From Saccharibacillus sp. O23 (GTDB lineage Bacteria; Bacillota; Bacilli; Paenibacillales; Paenibacillaceae): 64,000 nucleotides of DNA. Every line of letters begins with the position of its first letter. Position 1 is the stretch's first letter. Location: the NCBI RefSeq assembly GCF_002205895.1, contig NZ_NJDE01000007.1, forward strand, positions 248,001 through 312,000. Reading direction: 5' to 3'. The position numbers and the translations under genes were made by a program. The notes beneath the pieces are model-generated. The model did no database searches. It was not told the origin of the DNA and worked only from the letters and a program-made list of their open reading frames with translations. Shown one piece after another: positions 32,030 through 43,037 of this stretch.

Positions 32030-33784
32030 ATGAGAAAAAAAGCGGGATTTCGCCTGGCGCTTCCGGCGCTGCTGATGATGTCGATGCTGGTGTCCGCCTG
32101 TTCCGGCGGCACGAGCGGCACATCGGGAACCGCGGCTACGACGGGGGAAAACGGTACGACAGCCGAAGGAGGGTCCGACCAACTGACCACGCTGCGCGTG
32201 TTGGTCATGGAACCGGGCACCACTTGGAACTCGCATCAAGACAGCGACGTCATGAAAGAAATCGCGAAAAAAGTCGGCGTCAAGATCGAATACGTGGAAG
32301 CGGACGAAAACAAGTTTAACGTGCTGCTCGCCGGCGGCGATCTTCCGGACATCGTGCGTGCCGACCCGATCAAATACCAGAAGCAGCTGATCGAAGGCGG
32401 GCTGATCGTTCCGATGGACGACATGTTGGCCGACAAAGGCAAAGACATCTCGGCGAATATCCCGACCGTCGTCGATTACAGCAAAAAGAACTGGAGCAAC
32501 GGCACGGACAAGCTGTACTTCCTGCCGCCGCAAGTCCAACCGAAACCGGGCAAATCCGTGCAGCCGATCACGATCGGCCCTACGATCCGTTGGGATTGGT
32601 ACAAAGAGATCGGCGCGCCGGAAATCAACACGATGGACGACCTGCTGAGCGCGGTGGAACAAATCGTCGCCAAGCATCCGAAAACGGACGACGGCAAACC
32701 GGTCTACGGCGTATCGATGTGGCAGGACTGGGGCATCTGGCCGTACCTGATCCCGCCGATCACGTTTACCGAAGTAACGGGAGCGACCAGCGACTTGACG
32801 GCCGCGAAGGTCGGCACCAGCGACTTCATCAGCGTGCTGACGGACGAATCGTCGAACTTCTGGACGGCGATGGACTTCTATAACAAAGCCTACCGTAAAG
32901 GCCTGCTCGACCCCGACTCTTTGACGATGAAAAACAACGATTACATGGCGAAAGCGACTTCCGGACAGATCGTCGTCGGACCGGCGACTTGGGCGATGGG
33001 CGACTTCAACGCGCAGCATACCGAAGACGGCAAAGGCTATATCGTCGTGCCGGCCGGCAAGCTGGCTTGGACGGGCCAAGTCAACCCGATCGGTTGGTCG
33101 GACAAATCGTACAGCATCTCGAAGAGTTCGAAAAATCCCGAAAAAGCGATGGAGTTCCTGAACTACATCTACTCGTACGAAGGCGCTCGCACCATGTACA
33201 ACGGCATCGAAGGCCAACATTGGAAAATGGAAAACGGCGTGCCGAAGCTGACTGCCGAAACGCTGGCGCTCAAAGCCAAAGGCGGAGCGGACTACGAAGC
33301 GTCGGGCCTGTCGCTCGACCGCAACATCATCGGTCTGGGCGGCGACTTCGTCAACCCGAACGACAAACAGCCGATCGACCTGTTCACGTCGGAAGAAGCG
33401 CTGGAGAAAGCGGCGACCGTGCTGGAAAAAGACTTCGCCCAGCATTACGGCGCCAAATATTCCGGCCAAGTGTTCCAGAAGATGATCGACGAAGGCAAGC
33501 TCGACACGTACACGACATGGATGAACGGCTTGTCCGACGAAGAGATTCTGAAGAGCACCACCGTACCGGGCGTCGTGCTGCCGGAAGACCGCAAGAAGCA
33601 GGAAGCTTCGCTTAAGGAACTGGCGGCCCGCGAAGCGGCGAAGATCATCTTGTCCAAAGACGACGCTTCGTTCGACAAAGCCAAACAAGCCGCGCTCGAT
33701 TCGTTCAAAAAAGCGGGAGCGGACGACTTCACCGAGTTCTATAACGGCGAAGTGCAGCGTCTGAGAAGCGAGCACGGATTGTAA
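32030..33784 (+). CDS. lplA: Extracellular sugar-binding lipoprotein, LplA-like
   Basis: A 584-aa lipoprotein that delivers oligosaccharide to the LplB/LplC channel. A basic start, a hydrophobic core and the lipobox LVSAC with Cys24 are followed by a Gly/Ser/Thr-rich linker (residues 25-52). A large type-1 solute-binding fold typical of the ~500-580-aa LplA group comes next. Segments such as VLLAGGDLPDIVRAD, PLLDPDSLT-like KGLLDPDSLTM and NYIYSYEGARTMYNGIEGQHW are characteristic. The ribosome binding site is AGGAGGG. The spacing of 126 bases from the permease, with no terminator, suggests one operon. Ligand identity cannot be read, but neighbouring enzymes point to an acetylated rhamnose/fucose-containing oligosaccharide. 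Confidence 0.92.
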   Translation: MRKKAGFRLALPALLMMSMLVSACSGGTSGTSGTAATTGENGTTAEGGSDQLTTLRVLVMEPGTTWNSHQDSDVMKEIAKKVGVKIEYVEADENKFNVLLAGGDLPDIVRADPIKYQKQLIEGGLIVPMDDMLADKGKDISANIPTVVDYSKKNWSNGTDKLYFLPPQVQPKPGKSVQPITIGPTIRWDWYKEIGAPEINTMDDLLSAVEQIVAKHPKTDDGKPVYGVSMWQDWGIWPYLIPPITFTEVTGATSDLTAAKVGTSDFISVLTDESSNFWTAMDFYNKAYRKGLLDPDSLTMKNNDYMAKATSGQIVVGPATWAMGDFNAQHTEDGKGYIVVPAGKLAWTGQVNPIGWSDKSYSISKSSKNPEKAMEFLNYIYSYEGARTMYNGIEGQHWKMENGVPKLTAETLALKAKGGADYEASGLSLDRNIIGLGGDFVNPNDKQPIDLFTSEEALEKAATVLEKDFAQHYGAKYSGQVFQKMIDEGKLDTYTTWMNGLSDEEILKSTTVPGVVLPEDRKKQEASLKELAAREAAKIILSKDDASFDKAKQAALDSFKKAGADDFTEFYNGEVQRLRSEHGL

Positions 33785-33834
33785 AAAGACGCGCGGATCG
33801 AAGATCCGGCATCGCACATACGGCAACAAAACAA

Positions 33835-33873
33835 GCGGCGCTGTTCGGGAAACCGGGAGCGCCGCGATCTTTT
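33835..33873 (+). terminator. Terminator or attenuator after the binding-protein gene
   Basis: An 8-bp GC stem (33835-33842 with 33858-33865), with further pairing inside the loop, is followed by a short T run. It may be leaky, giving more binding protein than downstream enzymes, since the esterase and glycosidase genes continue on the same strand. Confidence 0.6.
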
Positions 33874-33912
33874 ATCGCGGCCGTGCGGCCGATTGCGAAA
33901 GGAGAACCCCGA

Positions 33913-34878
33913 ATGCCTCTTGTCGATATGCCGCTGAACGAGATGCGGCAGTATCAAGGAATCAACCCCAAGCCCGAGGATCACGGCGAATATTGGGAAC
34001 GCGCCATGGAAGAACTGCGCGCGGTCGATCCGCAGGCCGAATTCGTGCCGAGCGATTTCCGTACCGAACGCGCCGAATGTTTCGACCTGTATTTCCGCGG
34101 CGTGCGCGGAGCGCGCATCCACGCCAAATACGTCCGGCCGCTGGACGCGCCGGAACCTCATCCCGTCGTGCTGCTGTTCCACGGCTACTCCGGTAGCGCC
34201 GGCGAATGGCACGACAAACTGAGCTACGCCTCGCTCGGTTTCTCGGTGCTGGCGATGGACTGCCGCGGACAAGCCGGCTTCTCCGAAGACATGGGCGGCG
34301 TCAAAGGGCCGACGCTGCACGGGCATGTCGTCCGCGGCCTGGACGACCACCCGGACAATCTGCTGTTCCGGCAGGTGTTTCTCGATACCGCGCAGCTTGC
34401 GCGGATCGCGTTCGGACTGCCGGAAGCCGATCCCGCGCGCGTTTATGCGGCGGGAGGTTCGCAGGGCGGGGCGTTGGCGCTGGTCTGCGCCGCGTTGGAG
34501 CCGAGAATTTCCCGCGTCGCGCCGATTTTCCCCTTCCTCTGCGATTACCGCCGCGTCTGGGAGATGGATCTGGCGAAAGGCGTGTATCAGGAGCTTAGCG
34601 ACTTTTTCCGCAATTACGATCCGCTGCACGAACGCGAAGACGAGATCTTTCGCAAGCTCGGTTATATCGACGTGCAGCATCTGACCGATCGGATTCGCGG
34701 CGAAGTAATGATGCAGACGGGCTTGATGGACGCGTTATGCCCGCCGTCCGCCCAGTTTGCCGCTTACAACAAGATCTCCGCGCCGAAAAGCCTGCGAATC
34801 TATCCCGATCACGGACACGAATATTTGCCGGGTTCGACGGACGCGACGCTGCGGTTTCTGCTGGACGGCCCGGCATGA
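33913..34878 (+). CDS. CE7 acetyl (xylan) esterase / cephalosporin C deacetylase
   Basis: A 321-aa cytoplasmic alpha/beta hydrolase of carbohydrate esterase family 7, which removes acetyl groups from imported oligosaccharides. The nucleophile is Ser183 in GGSQGG. Other triad members are probably Asp273 (GLMDALCPPSAQF) and a His in DHGHEY (His300 or His302), matching family positions. The RGQ segment (DCRGQAGFSED) is also a CE7 hallmark. The start at 33913 has AAAGGAG; the in-frame ATG at 33883 lacks a site. It lies in the glycan locus between the binding protein and the GH2 gene. Length is normal for the family. Confidence 0.92.
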   Translation: MPLVDMPLNEMRQYQGINPKPEDHGEYWERAMEELRAVDPQAEFVPSDFRTERAECFDLYFRGVRGARIHAKYVRPLDAPEPHPVVLLFHGYSGSAGEWHDKLSYASLGFSVLAMDCRGQAGFSEDMGGVKGPTLHGHVVRGLDDHPDNLLFRQVFLDTAQLARIAFGLPEADPARVYAAGGSQGGALALVCAALEPRISRVAPIFPFLCDYRRVWEMDLAKGVYQELSDFFRNYDPLHEREDEIFRKLGYIDVQHLTDRIRGEVMMQTGLMDALCPPSAQFAAYNKISAPKSLRIYPDHGHEYLPGSTDATLRFLLDGPA

Positions 34879-34947
34879 TCCGAGCCCGGCAGCCTGCGAG
34901 CCGCCGAAGCGGCACGCGAGAAAAGCAAACGAAAGGAGCCGAACGTC

Positions 34948-37900
34948 ATGACAGATTCATCTAGGCCGACCGCGGAGCGGCTTGCCGGCGAAAACGAAAA
35001 GGTCCGCTATCTCGACGAGGTGCAAGACGAGGCTTATAGACGCTCCTCGCTGCACGGCGACGCGCGGGTCGAAGCGGAGTTTCGCCTGCCCGCTCGCGCG
35101 CTCGACTTCAAGCGAACGCAAACGATGCCGAAGGCAGGCAGAGCGCCGAATCGAGAATCGGAAGCGCGCTCTTCGAATCGGAATACCGATCCGGAGAACG
35201 ATCGCGTCTTCCTCGATCCCGCTTCGGGCAAAGAATCGCTGTCCTTATCCGGCATCTGGAAAATGAAAAGCTGCGATCCGGCGGATCCCGGCGACCCGGC
35301 TCCGTTTACCGGCTGGTTCGGACGCAGAGGCAAAGACAGTCCGGGCATGGCGGCCAAATGGTACGGCGTCGGTTTCGACCGCGGGGATTGGGACGAAGTA
35401 ACGGTGCCTTCGACGGTGCAGAAAGCGCTGATCGAACTCGGCAAGCTGCCCGATCCGCATTGGAATACGAATACGATCGACGAGTTGGAAGAGCACGGGG
35501 AACCGAAAGAGTTCCCGGCTTGGTTTCGCAGAACCCGGGTCGAGCGGCAGGATTGGTGGTTCGCGAAAACGTTCGAGCTGCCGGAAATCTGGCGCGGCCG
35601 CCGGCTGACGCTGCGTTTCGGCGGCCTCGATTACTCGGGCAGCATTTTCCTGAACGGACAGCCGCTCGGCCATCATGCCGGCATGTTCGGCGGCCCGGAT
35701 CTGGATATCTCCGGTCTTGCGAACTTCGGCGAAGACGGCGTCAACGAACTGGTCGTGCGCATCGATCAAGCGCCGCAGTCTTGGAACGGCAAACTCAAAG
35801 GCAGTCCCGGCTTCGGCTGGCATTACGGCCATCTGGTCTCGCTCGGCATCTGGCAAGGCGTGGTCGTGACGGCCGAACCCGACGTCTCGGCGGTCGATCC
35901 GTACGTCGTCACGGAGTCGATCGGCGAAGAAGGGGCGAAGCTTCGGATCGAATACGGATTGGACAGCCTGCTGGCGGAACGGACGGAGGTCGAGGTAGAG
36001 CTGCTCATTCGTTCGCTCGCTTCGCGGTCGTCCGACGAACTTCGCTTCCTCGCCGAAGCCGAGATCGAATACGGCCTCGGCCGCTTCGCCGCTTCCGTCA
36101 CGCTGCCGGACCCCGAACTCTGGTGGCCCAGCGGATACGGCGATCCGGCTCTCTACGAGCTTGCGATCCGCGTGTCGGCGAAGCCGAAGCGGTCGAACCC
36201 GGCGGACGGCGGTACTTCGCCGCGCCTGCTTCACGAGAACGTCTCGACGTTCGGCGTGCGTACCGTCGAGATGCGGCCGGCGCCCGGAGCCAAGCCCGAA
36301 GAAGAGTACCGCTGGCAGTTCGTCGTCAACGGCGTTCCGATGTTCGTCAAAGGCGCCAACTGGTGCTGGCCCGACCCGCTGCTGGAACAAGACGAGAAGC
36401 TGTACGAACGCCTGCTGGAGTTGGCGCGGCGAGGCGGCGTCCAGATGCTGCGGGCATGGGGAGGCGGCTTGGTCGAATCGGATTTCTTTTACCGGATGTG
36501 CGACGAGAAGGGGCTCATGGTCTATCAGGAATTTCCGCTGTGTTGGGGACCGCCGGACTCGCCTTATACGGATCTCGGCGTGCTCGACCGCCAAGTGTCG
36601 CGCAGCGTGAAACGGCTGCGGAGCCGGCCGAGCCTCGTCATGTGGGGCGGCGGCAACGAGAACGGCGCGCACGGCGGAGCGGACGAAGGACTGTTCCTCG
36701 TCGGACGCCGCTGCCGGGGACTCGATCCGTCGAGGCCTTTTCATCGGACGGACCCGTGGGGAGGCAGCGTGCACAACTGGGACGTGTATCACGGAGGCGA
36801 GCCGCTGGAAGAATCGACGTCGGGCATGCCGTCCGTGTTCTACGGGGAGTACGGGATTCCGAGCCAGCCCAACCGGGAGAGCTGCCTGCGGTACATGCCG
36901 GCGGAGCAGCTTGACGTATTCCCGCCGACGGAAAACAGCCGGGGATGGAAAGCGCATTTTCACCAGTTCGGCCTCAAAGACGTCATCAAAGTCATGCGTT
37001 ACGGCGCGTACGGACCGATTTCGAATTGGGACGATTACATTCTCTATTCGCAGAGCGCGCAGGGGAATTCGATCGCGTTTACGGGAGACGTGCAGCGCGC
37101 CGGCTCCGGCAGAGGACGCACGGGGTTCTGGTATTACAAGTTCAGCGAGCTGTTCCCGGGCCATTCGTGGGGCGTGGTCGATTTCTACGGCGTGCCGAAA
37201 CTGTCGTATTACCGGGCCAAACAAACCTGCCTGCCGAGAAGCGCGTTTGCCGTATACGAACGGGCGGAAGGTTGGGCGGCGGGCGAGTCTTTCCGGTTCT
37301 CGCTGCACGCTGCCAACGACACCCGCGAAGCGCTGAACGGCGCGAAGGTCACGGCGGTTCTGTACGGATCTTCATGGGAGAAACTGTGGTCGCGGACTTG
37401 GGGGGAAAACAAGCTGGAAGCAGGCGAAACGGCCGAGCTTCCTTGCGAACCGATCGCGCTGCCGGACGACTTCGCGCGCATCTCGCCGTTTCTGCTGGCC
37501 GTGTCGCTGCATGGCGAAGACGGGAAGCTGCTGTCGGACCGTTGGTACGCGTTTAACGGCCAGCCGAAGACCGAGGAACTGCTGGCTTTCGAACGCGAGC
37601 ACCGGCATCAAGAGAACGAATATCCGGGCGAAGAAGCGGTCCGGGCGTTCGACTTGTACGGCAGCCTGCCGGATGCGCCGCTGCGGCGGCTGCCCGAGAC
37701 GCGGCTGGAATGGACGATCGAATACGGGGGAAAAGGCGGCGTGATCGCGGTCGAGAACGTCGGCGATTATCCGGCTTACCGCGTGATCGTCGAAGGGTTC
37801 CCGGCGTCGTGGGACAGTTATCTGGAAGACAACGATTTCGGCTTGCTTCCCGGAGAAAAGCGGCGGATCGCGTTCGAAGCCGGGCCGGAGGAGACGCTTG

Positions 37901-37983
37901 ACGATCTGCGGATCGGCGCATGGAACGCCGAAGCGGCGGCAGCCGCGCAGTACATCGAACACGGACAGGAGGAACGGCGATGA
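34948..37983 (+). CDS. GH2 glycosidase, beta-mannosidase-like
   Basis: A 1011-aa cytoplasmic glycoside hydrolase. After about 90 polar residues come a sugar-binding jelly roll (SLSGIWKMK ... YSGSIFLNGQPLGHHAGMFGG), Ig-like domains and a TIM barrel. The acid/base is Glu571 in WGGGNEN and the probable nucleophile is Glu634 in VFYGEYG. The WWPSGYGDPALYEL and MLRAWGGGLVESDFFY segments are typical of the beta-mannosidase branch of GH2. The N-terminal 60-90 residues look unstructured and unlike the family. ATG 34948 has GAAAGGAG. Its stop overlaps the GH78 start, so the two are coupled. The true glycone may be mannose or another sugar. Confidence 0.87.
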   Translation: MTDSSRPTAERLAGENEKVRYLDEVQDEAYRRSSLHGDARVEAEFRLPARALDFKRTQTMPKAGRAPNRESEARSSNRNTDPENDRVFLDPASGKESLSLSGIWKMKSCDPADPGDPAPFTGWFGRRGKDSPGMAAKWYGVGFDRGDWDEVTVPSTVQKALIELGKLPDPHWNTNTIDELEEHGEPKEFPAWFRRTRVERQDWWFAKTFELPEIWRGRRLTLRFGGLDYSGSIFLNGQPLGHHAGMFGGPDLDISGLANFGEDGVNELVVRIDQAPQSWNGKLKGSPGFGWHYGHLVSLGIWQGVVVTAEPDVSAVDPYVVTESIGEEGAKLRIEYGLDSLLAERTEVEVELLIRSLASRSSDELRFLAEAEIEYGLGRFAASVTLPDPELWWPSGYGDPALYELAIRVSAKPKRSNPADGGTSPRLLHENVSTFGVRTVEMRPAPGAKPEEEYRWQFVVNGVPMFVKGANWCWPDPLLEQDEKLYERLLELARRGGVQMLRAWGGGLVESDFFYRMCDEKGLMVYQEFPLCWGPPDSPYTDLGVLDRQVSRSVKRLRSRPSLVMWGGGNENGAHGGADEGLFLVGRRCRGLDPSRPFHRTDPWGGSVHNWDVYHGGEPLEESTSGMPSVFYGEYGIPSQPNRESCLRYMPAEQLDVFPPTENSRGWKAHFHQFGLKDVIKVMRYGAYGPISNWDDYILYSQSAQGNSIAFTGDVQRAGSGRGRTGFWYYKFSELFPGHSWGVVDFYGVPKLSYYRAKQTCLPRSAFAVYERAEGWAAGESFRFSLHAANDTREALNGAKVTAVLYGSSWEKLWSRTWGENKLEAGETAELPCEPIALPDDFARISPFLLAVSLHGEDGKLLSDRWYAFNGQPKTEELLAFEREHRHQENEYPGEEAVRAFDLYGSLPDAPLRRLPETRLEWTIEYGGKGGVIAVENVGDYPAYRVIVEGFPASWDSYLEDNDFGLLPGEKRRIAFEAGPEETLDDLRIGAWNAEAAAAAQYIEHGQEERR

Positions 37984-40900
37984 CAACGGGAGCGGATAAC
38001 GAAAAGGTAACGGGGCACGAGGAGAATCGGTCGTCGCCCGTCGACGCTTCGGCGGGCCAAGAGGTTCTCGCCGAAGCGTTCGCGGATTGGCGCGCCGATT
38101 GGATCGCGCGGCCCGAGCCGGATCATCGAAGCTGGGACATGCATGCGCTCGAGGTGCAGGTCAGCGCGGAAACGGGCGGCTCCGCGGAGATTTTGTTCGC
38201 CGTGCGGGATGCGGCGAACTGCCGCGTTTGCAGACTGGACGCGGCAGAAGGAAGCGTGACGCTGCTTACGGAGAAAAGCGGCGAGCGCCTTGAGCATGCG
38301 CGAGCGCAGGCTGCGGAATTGGGGAGTTCCGCGGCCGCTTCGGGCGTATCGGAAAGCGGCGAATCCGGCGAAGTCCGTCAAGCCGGACCGAACGAAGCGG
38401 AAGCGGTCGCGCGGGCGATGCGTTCGGTCTCCGTCCGCATCGTGCAGGACGGGGCGAACGTTCGCGTGACGCTGAACGGCCGCGAAGCTCTGCAAGCGGA
38501 TCTGACGGGCGATGCCGCCGGCCATGACGCCGCGCTCGGCACCGTCGGTTTCCGCGGCGCGGCAGATTCGGCGGCCGTGTTCCGCGAACTGCGCGTATTC
38601 GACGGCCAAGACCGCGCTTTGTACGTCAACCGTTTCTACGATCCGTCGACGCTGCATTTCGACGACGGCGAGATCGACCCGTCGGGCAACGGGCTGAAAC
38701 TCGCGCCCGGCAGAACCGCGCTCTGCGAAAATCCGCTGCCGGTCGACGCGCCGTTGTTCCGCCGGGCGTTCGAGCTGCCTTCGAAGCCGACGGGCGCGCG
38801 TCTTCGCGTCTATGCGCTCGGTTGGTACGAACTGAGCCTCAACGGGCGTAAAGTAGGCGACCGGGTGCTGGCTCCCGCCAATTCGCCTTACGAACAGAGA
38901 CTTCTGTTCGATACGTACGAAGGCGAAGAACTGTTGGAGCTGCTTCGCGAAGGGACGAACGTCTGGGGGGCCATGCTAGGCGGCGGATACAATTTCAATT
39001 ATTCGCGCTGGGGCTGGAAATGGAAACGCGATAAAGCTTGGATCGCGCAGCTCGACCTGACGCTGGCGGACGGCAGCGTACTGACCGTCGGCACGGACGA
39101 ATTCTGGAGCACGGCTCCGGGACCGCTGCTGATGCACGATATATACGACGGCGAGACGTTCGACGCCCGGCTGCTGCCGGAAGGATGGAACGAGCCGTTC
39201 TCGGAAGAGGCCTTCGCTTCCGATTCCGATCTCGATTCGTCCGAGCGATCGCGCGAGAGGTCCGAGACGCTTCCGAAGCAGGCCGGATGGCAGCCTGCAG
39301 TCAAGGCTCCCGCTCCCGAAGGAGCGTCGCAGCCTAACGGACAGCCGCCGGTTCGGGCGCACGAACCGCTTCGGCCGGTCTGCGCTTATCAGCCGGAGCC
39401 GGGCGTGACGGTCTACGATTTCGGGCAAAATATCGCCGGTTGGGCGAGAATCCGCGTTCGCGGCCGGGCGGGAGACCGGATCGCGCTGACCTACAGCGAG
39501 CTGATCGACGAACAGGGGCGTATCGATCCGTGGACGAACCGCAACGCCAGAGCGCGCGACGTGTACGTCTTGAACGGCGCGGGCGAAGAATCTTACGAGC
39601 CGCGCTTTACGTACCACGGTTTCCGGTACGCGGAGGTCCGCGCTGCGGAATCGGTCGGCCTGATCCGGATCGAAGCCGTGCCCGTGCATGCCGACGTACG
39701 AGAAAGCGGAAGCTTCCGCTCCTCCGATCCGCTGCTCGAACAGATTCAGGATAATATCCGCCGTTCGATCTTGAACAATCTGGTCAGCATTCCGACGGAC
39801 TGCTGCCAGCGCGACGAACGGACGCCCTGCCTCATGGATTCGGCCGTCGTCGAAGAAGCTTCCATCCATAACTTCGATATGAAAGCCTATTATCGCAAAT
39901 GGATAGGGGATATCGCGGGCAGCGACAGCAATCCCGATTGGAGCGGCGACCGCGTGACGCTGCCGTGGCATCTGCATCGGCATTACGGCGATCTCGGCCT
40001 GCTGCGCGAAGGGTATCCGTCGATGAAAGCTTACATCGAATACTTGGCCGGCCGTTGGCCGGAGCATACCGTGACCGAAGGGTTCGGCGACTGGTGTCCG
40101 CCGAACGACGACGGCTGGGAGAATTATTTCGGAGAGCCGGAACTGGTCAATACGGCTCTGTACGCCATGCAGGCCGGCGTCGCGGCCGAAGCGGCGGCCG
40201 CGCTGGAAGAAGCGGAAGACGCCGCGCGTTTCGAAGCGTTGGCGGCGGAGATTCGTGCAGCCTTCGGACGCCGCTTCGGGCAAGGAGGAGGCGTCTACGG
40301 CAGCGGTTCGCAGACGGCGCAGCTTCTGCCGCTGGCTTTCGGGCTGGTGCCGGAAGCCGAGACCGAAAGAGCGGTCGCGCGCCTTGTCGCGGCGATCGAA
40401 GAGAAAGGCGGCCATTTGGATACCGGTATTTACGGCACGCGGCATCTGCTCGACGTATTGGCCGATCACGGCCGGATCGATCTGGCTTACGAGCTGCTGA
40501 GGAAGAAAACTTATCCGAGTTTCGGCTGGCAGATCGAGCAGGGCGCGACCACGCTCTGGGAGCAGTGGAGCTTCAAAGGCGGCATGCATTCGCACGATCA
40601 CGCCATGTTCGGCGGGATCGGCGCCTCGTTCTATACGAGGCTGGCCGGCATCGTGCCGTTGGAACCGGGCTATGCCAAGATCGGCATCCGGCCGTACGTG
40701 CCGGCCGGATTGGACTGGATCGAAGCCGAACTGAACACGCCGGTCGGCCGGATCTTCTCGGGCTGGCGCCGCGAAGACAATCGGCTGACGTTCGCGATCG
40801 GGATCCCCGAAGGCGCTTCGGCCGAAGCGGTGCTGCCGGTCGGCACGGAACGGATCGGCACGCAAGCAATCGCTACGGAGCGGATGGACCAAGAAATCGG

Positions 40901-41024
40901 CCGTTCGCCTCAAGAGACGCGCGAAGCTTCCGGAACGGATGAACTCGCCCGCCGGACTTTCGTGCTCGGGCCGGGCAGACACGAATTCGCGCTGCCGCTG
41001 AGTCTGCTGCCGAGCCGCGTCTGA
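37980..41024 (+). CDS. GH78 alpha-L-rhamnosidase
   Basis: A 1014-aa cytoplasmic enzyme that removes alpha-L-rhamnose. Recognisable parts are the N-terminal beta domains ([39 protein letters not shown]) and the concanavalin-like [32 protein letters not shown]. The (alpha/alpha)6 barrel begins at [12 protein letters not shown] (608-614) and contains ATTLWEQW with the predicted base Glu861; a C-terminal beta domain follows. In most relatives the first motif continues DER-x-GWxGDA; here it reads [10 protein letters not shown], a real departure. Low-complexity stretches sit near 100-140 and 405-460. AGGAGG at 7 bases and the ATGA overlap with the GH2 stop fix the start. Confidence 0.88.
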   Translation: MTTGADNEKVTGHEENRSSPVDASAGQEVLAEAFADWRADWIARPEPDHRSWDMHALEVQVSAETGGSAEILFAVRDAANCRVCRLDAAEGSVTLLTEKSGERLEHARAQAAELGSSAAASGVSESGESGEVRQAGPNEAEAVARAMRSVSVRIVQDGANVRVTLNGREALQADLTGDAAGHDAALGTVGFRGAADSAAVFRELRVFDGQDRALYVNRFYDPSTLHFDDGEIDPSGNGLKLAPGRTALCENPLPVDAPLFRRAFELPSKPTGARLRVYALGWYELSLNGRKVGDRVLAPANSPYEQRLLFDTYEGEELLELLREGTNVWGAMLGGGYNFNYSRWGWKWKRDKAWIAQLDLTLADGSVLTVGTDEFWSTAPGPLLMHDIYDGETFDARLLPEGWNEPFSEEAFASDSDLDSSERSRERSETLPKQAGWQPAVKAPAPEGASQPNGQPPVRAHEPLRPVCAYQPEPGVTVYDFGQNIAGWARIRVRGRAGDRIALTYSELIDEQGRIDPWTNRNARARDVYVLNGAGEESYEPRFTYHGFRYAEVRAAESVGLIRIEAVPVHADVRESGSFRSSDPLLEQIQDNIRRSILNNLVSIPTDCCQRDERTPCLMDSAVVEEASIHNFDMKAYYRKWIGDIAGSDSNPDWSGDRVTLPWHLHRHYGDLGLLREGYPSMKAYIEYLAGRWPEHTVTEGFGDWCPPNDDGWENYFGEPELVNTALYAMQAGVAAEAAAALEEAEDAARFEALAAEIRAAFGRRFGQGGGVYGSGSQTAQLLPLAFGLVPEAETERAVARLVAAIEEKGGHLDTGIYGTRHLLDVLADHGRIDLAYELLRKKTYPSFGWQIEQGATTLWEQWSFKGGMHSHDHAMFGGIGASFYTRLAGIVPLEPGYAKIGIRPYVPAGLDWIEAELNTPVGRIFSGWRREDNRLTFAIGIPEGASAEAVLPVGTERIGTQAIATERMDQEIGRSPQETREASGTDELARRTFVLGPGRHEFALPLSLLPSRV

Positions 41025-41101
41025 CGCCGAACCGCGTTCGAGATCGGTCGAGGCTCGCAACGAACGTTTACGTTTGCATTCAAGAACGAGGAGGATCATT
41101 C

Positions 41102-42892
41102 ATGACGCACAGCAATTCCCGCTACGCGGGCGGATTTCCCAAGATCGGCATCCGTCCGATCGTCGATCGCCGCAAGTTGGTCAAAGCGGCGATCGGAGAG
41201 ATGACGATGGAACTGGCGCGCGAAGCGGCCCGGCTCATCGAGAGCCATGTCCGCAACCCGGACGGCACGCCGGCCGAGACGATCGTATTCGACACCTGCA
41301 TCTCGGGCATGCCGGAAGCGTCCCGCTGTGCGGAGCATTTCCGCCGCGAAGGCGTCGGCGTCATCTTGACCGTCGCCGCGGGCTGGTGCTATCCGCTGGA
41401 GACGATGGAGACTGACAAGACCATGCCGCATGCCGTATGGGGCTTCAACGGCACGGAGCGTCCGGGCGCGGTCTATCTGGCCGCGCTGCATGCCGCGCAT
41501 AACCAGAAAGGGCTGCCCGCGTTCAAGATCTACGGCCGCCATATTCAAGATCCCGACGAACGGGAGATTCCGGCCGACGTCGGAGAGAAGATTCTTCGCT
41601 TCGCCCGCGCGGGCTTTGCGGCCGCGCTGCTGCGCGGAAAATCGTATCTGTCGGTCGGCACCGTCTCGATGGGCATCGCCGGATGCATCGTCGACGAAAG
41701 TTTTTACCGGCGTTATCTCGGCATGAAGAACGCTTACGTCGATATGACGGAAGTGACGCGCCGGATCGACAGCGGCATCTACGATCCCGAAGAGTTCGAA
41801 CGCGCGCTGGCATGGACGCGGGAACGCTGCAAAGAAGGTCCCGATCCCAACGACGAGCAGGATCGGATCGCGCCGGAGCGCAAAGAACAGAACTGGGCCG
41901 ATTCGATCAAGATGGCGCTGATCGTTCGCGACCTGATGATCGGCAACCCGAAGCTGGCGGAGCGGGGCTTCGAAGAAGAAGCGTACGGCTATAACGCGAT
42001 CGCTTCCGGCTTCCAAGGCCAACGCGAGTGGACGGATCATAATCCGAGCGCCGATTTCCTCGAAGCGATGCTGTGCAGCTCGTTCGATTGGAACGGCATT
42101 CGCGAACCGTACATGGTCGCTACGGAGAACGACAACCTGAACGCGATCTCGATGCTGTTCAACCATTATTTGTCGCATACGGCGCAGATCTTCGCGGACG
42201 TGCGCGCGTATTGGAGTCCCGAAGCGACGGAGCGCGTCACGGGCCGCAAACCGGAAGGCCGGGCGGCCGACGGGTTCCTGCATCTGATCAATTCCGGCCC
42301 GGCGGCGCTGGACGGGACCGGCGAGCAGAAGCGGGACGGACAGCCTGCGATGAAGCCGCATTGGGAGATCGGCGAAGAAGAAGTCGAAGCTTGTCTGGCC
42401 GCGACTTCTTGGCGTCCGACTTATATGGACCAGTTTGCGGGCGGAGGGTATTCGACGGACTTTACCACGCGCGGTGACATGCCGGTCACCATGTCGCGCC
42501 TCAATCTGGTCGACGGTCTCGGTCCCGTGCTTCAGCTCGCCGAAGGCTGGACGGTCGAGCTGCCGCCGGACGTGCACGACGCGCTCGATCTGCGCACGAC
42601 GCCGACTTGGCCGACGACTTGGTTCGTGCCGAATCAGATCGAAGGCGATGCCGTGTTCGGCGACGTATACGGCGTGATGGAACATTGGGGATCGAATCAC
42701 TGCGCGATCAGTTACGGACATATCGGAGCCGATCTGATCACGTTGGCTTCGATTCTGCGCATCCCGGTCAACATGCACAACGTGGCCGCGACTGACCTTT
42801 TCCGGCCGAGCGCTTGGAGCGCTTTCGGAACGAAAGACGCGGAAAGCGCGGATTATCGGGCCTGCGCGGCCTACGGTCCGCTATACGATTAA
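41102..42892 (+). CDS. fucI: L-fucose isomerase
   Basis: A 596-aa cytoplasmic isomerase converting L-fucose to L-fuculose (also D-arabinose to D-ribulose). The length matches the ~590-aa family. The N-terminal [12 protein letters not shown] and [11 protein letters not shown] segments, the central [21 protein letters not shown], and the [13 protein letters not shown] / [15 protein letters not shown] stretch containing metal ligands follow the E. coli FucI pattern. So does the C-terminal [24 protein letters not shown]. The ribosome binding site is AGGAGGATC. Final gene of the locus, followed by a terminator. No fuculokinase or aldolase lies in this window, so the pathway must continue elsewhere. 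Confidence 0.95.
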   Translation: MTHSNSRYAGGFPKIGIRPIVDRRKLVKAAIGEMTMELAREAARLIESHVRNPDGTPAETIVFDTCISGMPEASRCAEHFRREGVGVILTVAAGWCYPLETMETDKTMPHAVWGFNGTERPGAVYLAALHAAHNQKGLPAFKIYGRHIQDPDEREIPADVGEKILRFARAGFAAALLRGKSYLSVGTVSMGIAGCIVDESFYRRYLGMKNAYVDMTEVTRRIDSGIYDPEEFERALAWTRERCKEGPDPNDEQDRIAPERKEQNWADSIKMALIVRDLMIGNPKLAERGFEEEAYGYNAIASGFQGQREWTDHNPSADFLEAMLCSSFDWNGIREPYMVATENDNLNAISMLFNHYLSHTAQIFADVRAYWSPEATERVTGRKPEGRAADGFLHLINSGPAALDGTGEQKRDGQPAMKPHWEIGEEEVEACLAATSWRPTYMDQFAGGGYSTDFTTRGDMPVTMSRLNLVDGLGPVLQLAEGWTVELPPDVHDALDLRTTPTWPTTWFVPNQIEGDAVFGDVYGVMEHWGSNHCAISYGHIGADLITLASILRIPVNMHNVAATDLFRPSAWSAFGTKDAESADYRACAAYGPLYD

Positions 42893-42900
42893 AGACGGCA

Positions 42901-42934
42901 GGCTTCGGGCGTATTCGCGTTCGAAGCTTTTTTT
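42901..42934 (+). terminator. Terminator closing the glycan locus
   Basis: A GCTTCG/CGAAGC stem (42902-42907 with 42922-42927) is followed by a run of seven T, just after the fucI stop. Confidence 0.8.
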
Positions 42935-43037
42935 GTTTGCGCCGAAGCAGGGATTCAGGGAAAATGGGCGAAAGCTTTACAGTCGCAAGTCAGTTAGCAG
43001 AGAAAAGAAAACAGGGGATTATGAGGGGAGTTACGCA

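Noticed and set aside
33835..33873. End of the glycan operon
   Set aside because: The hairpin is moderate and the same-strand esterase, GH2, GH78 and fucI genes continue the same function. It is more likely a partial terminator within the locus.
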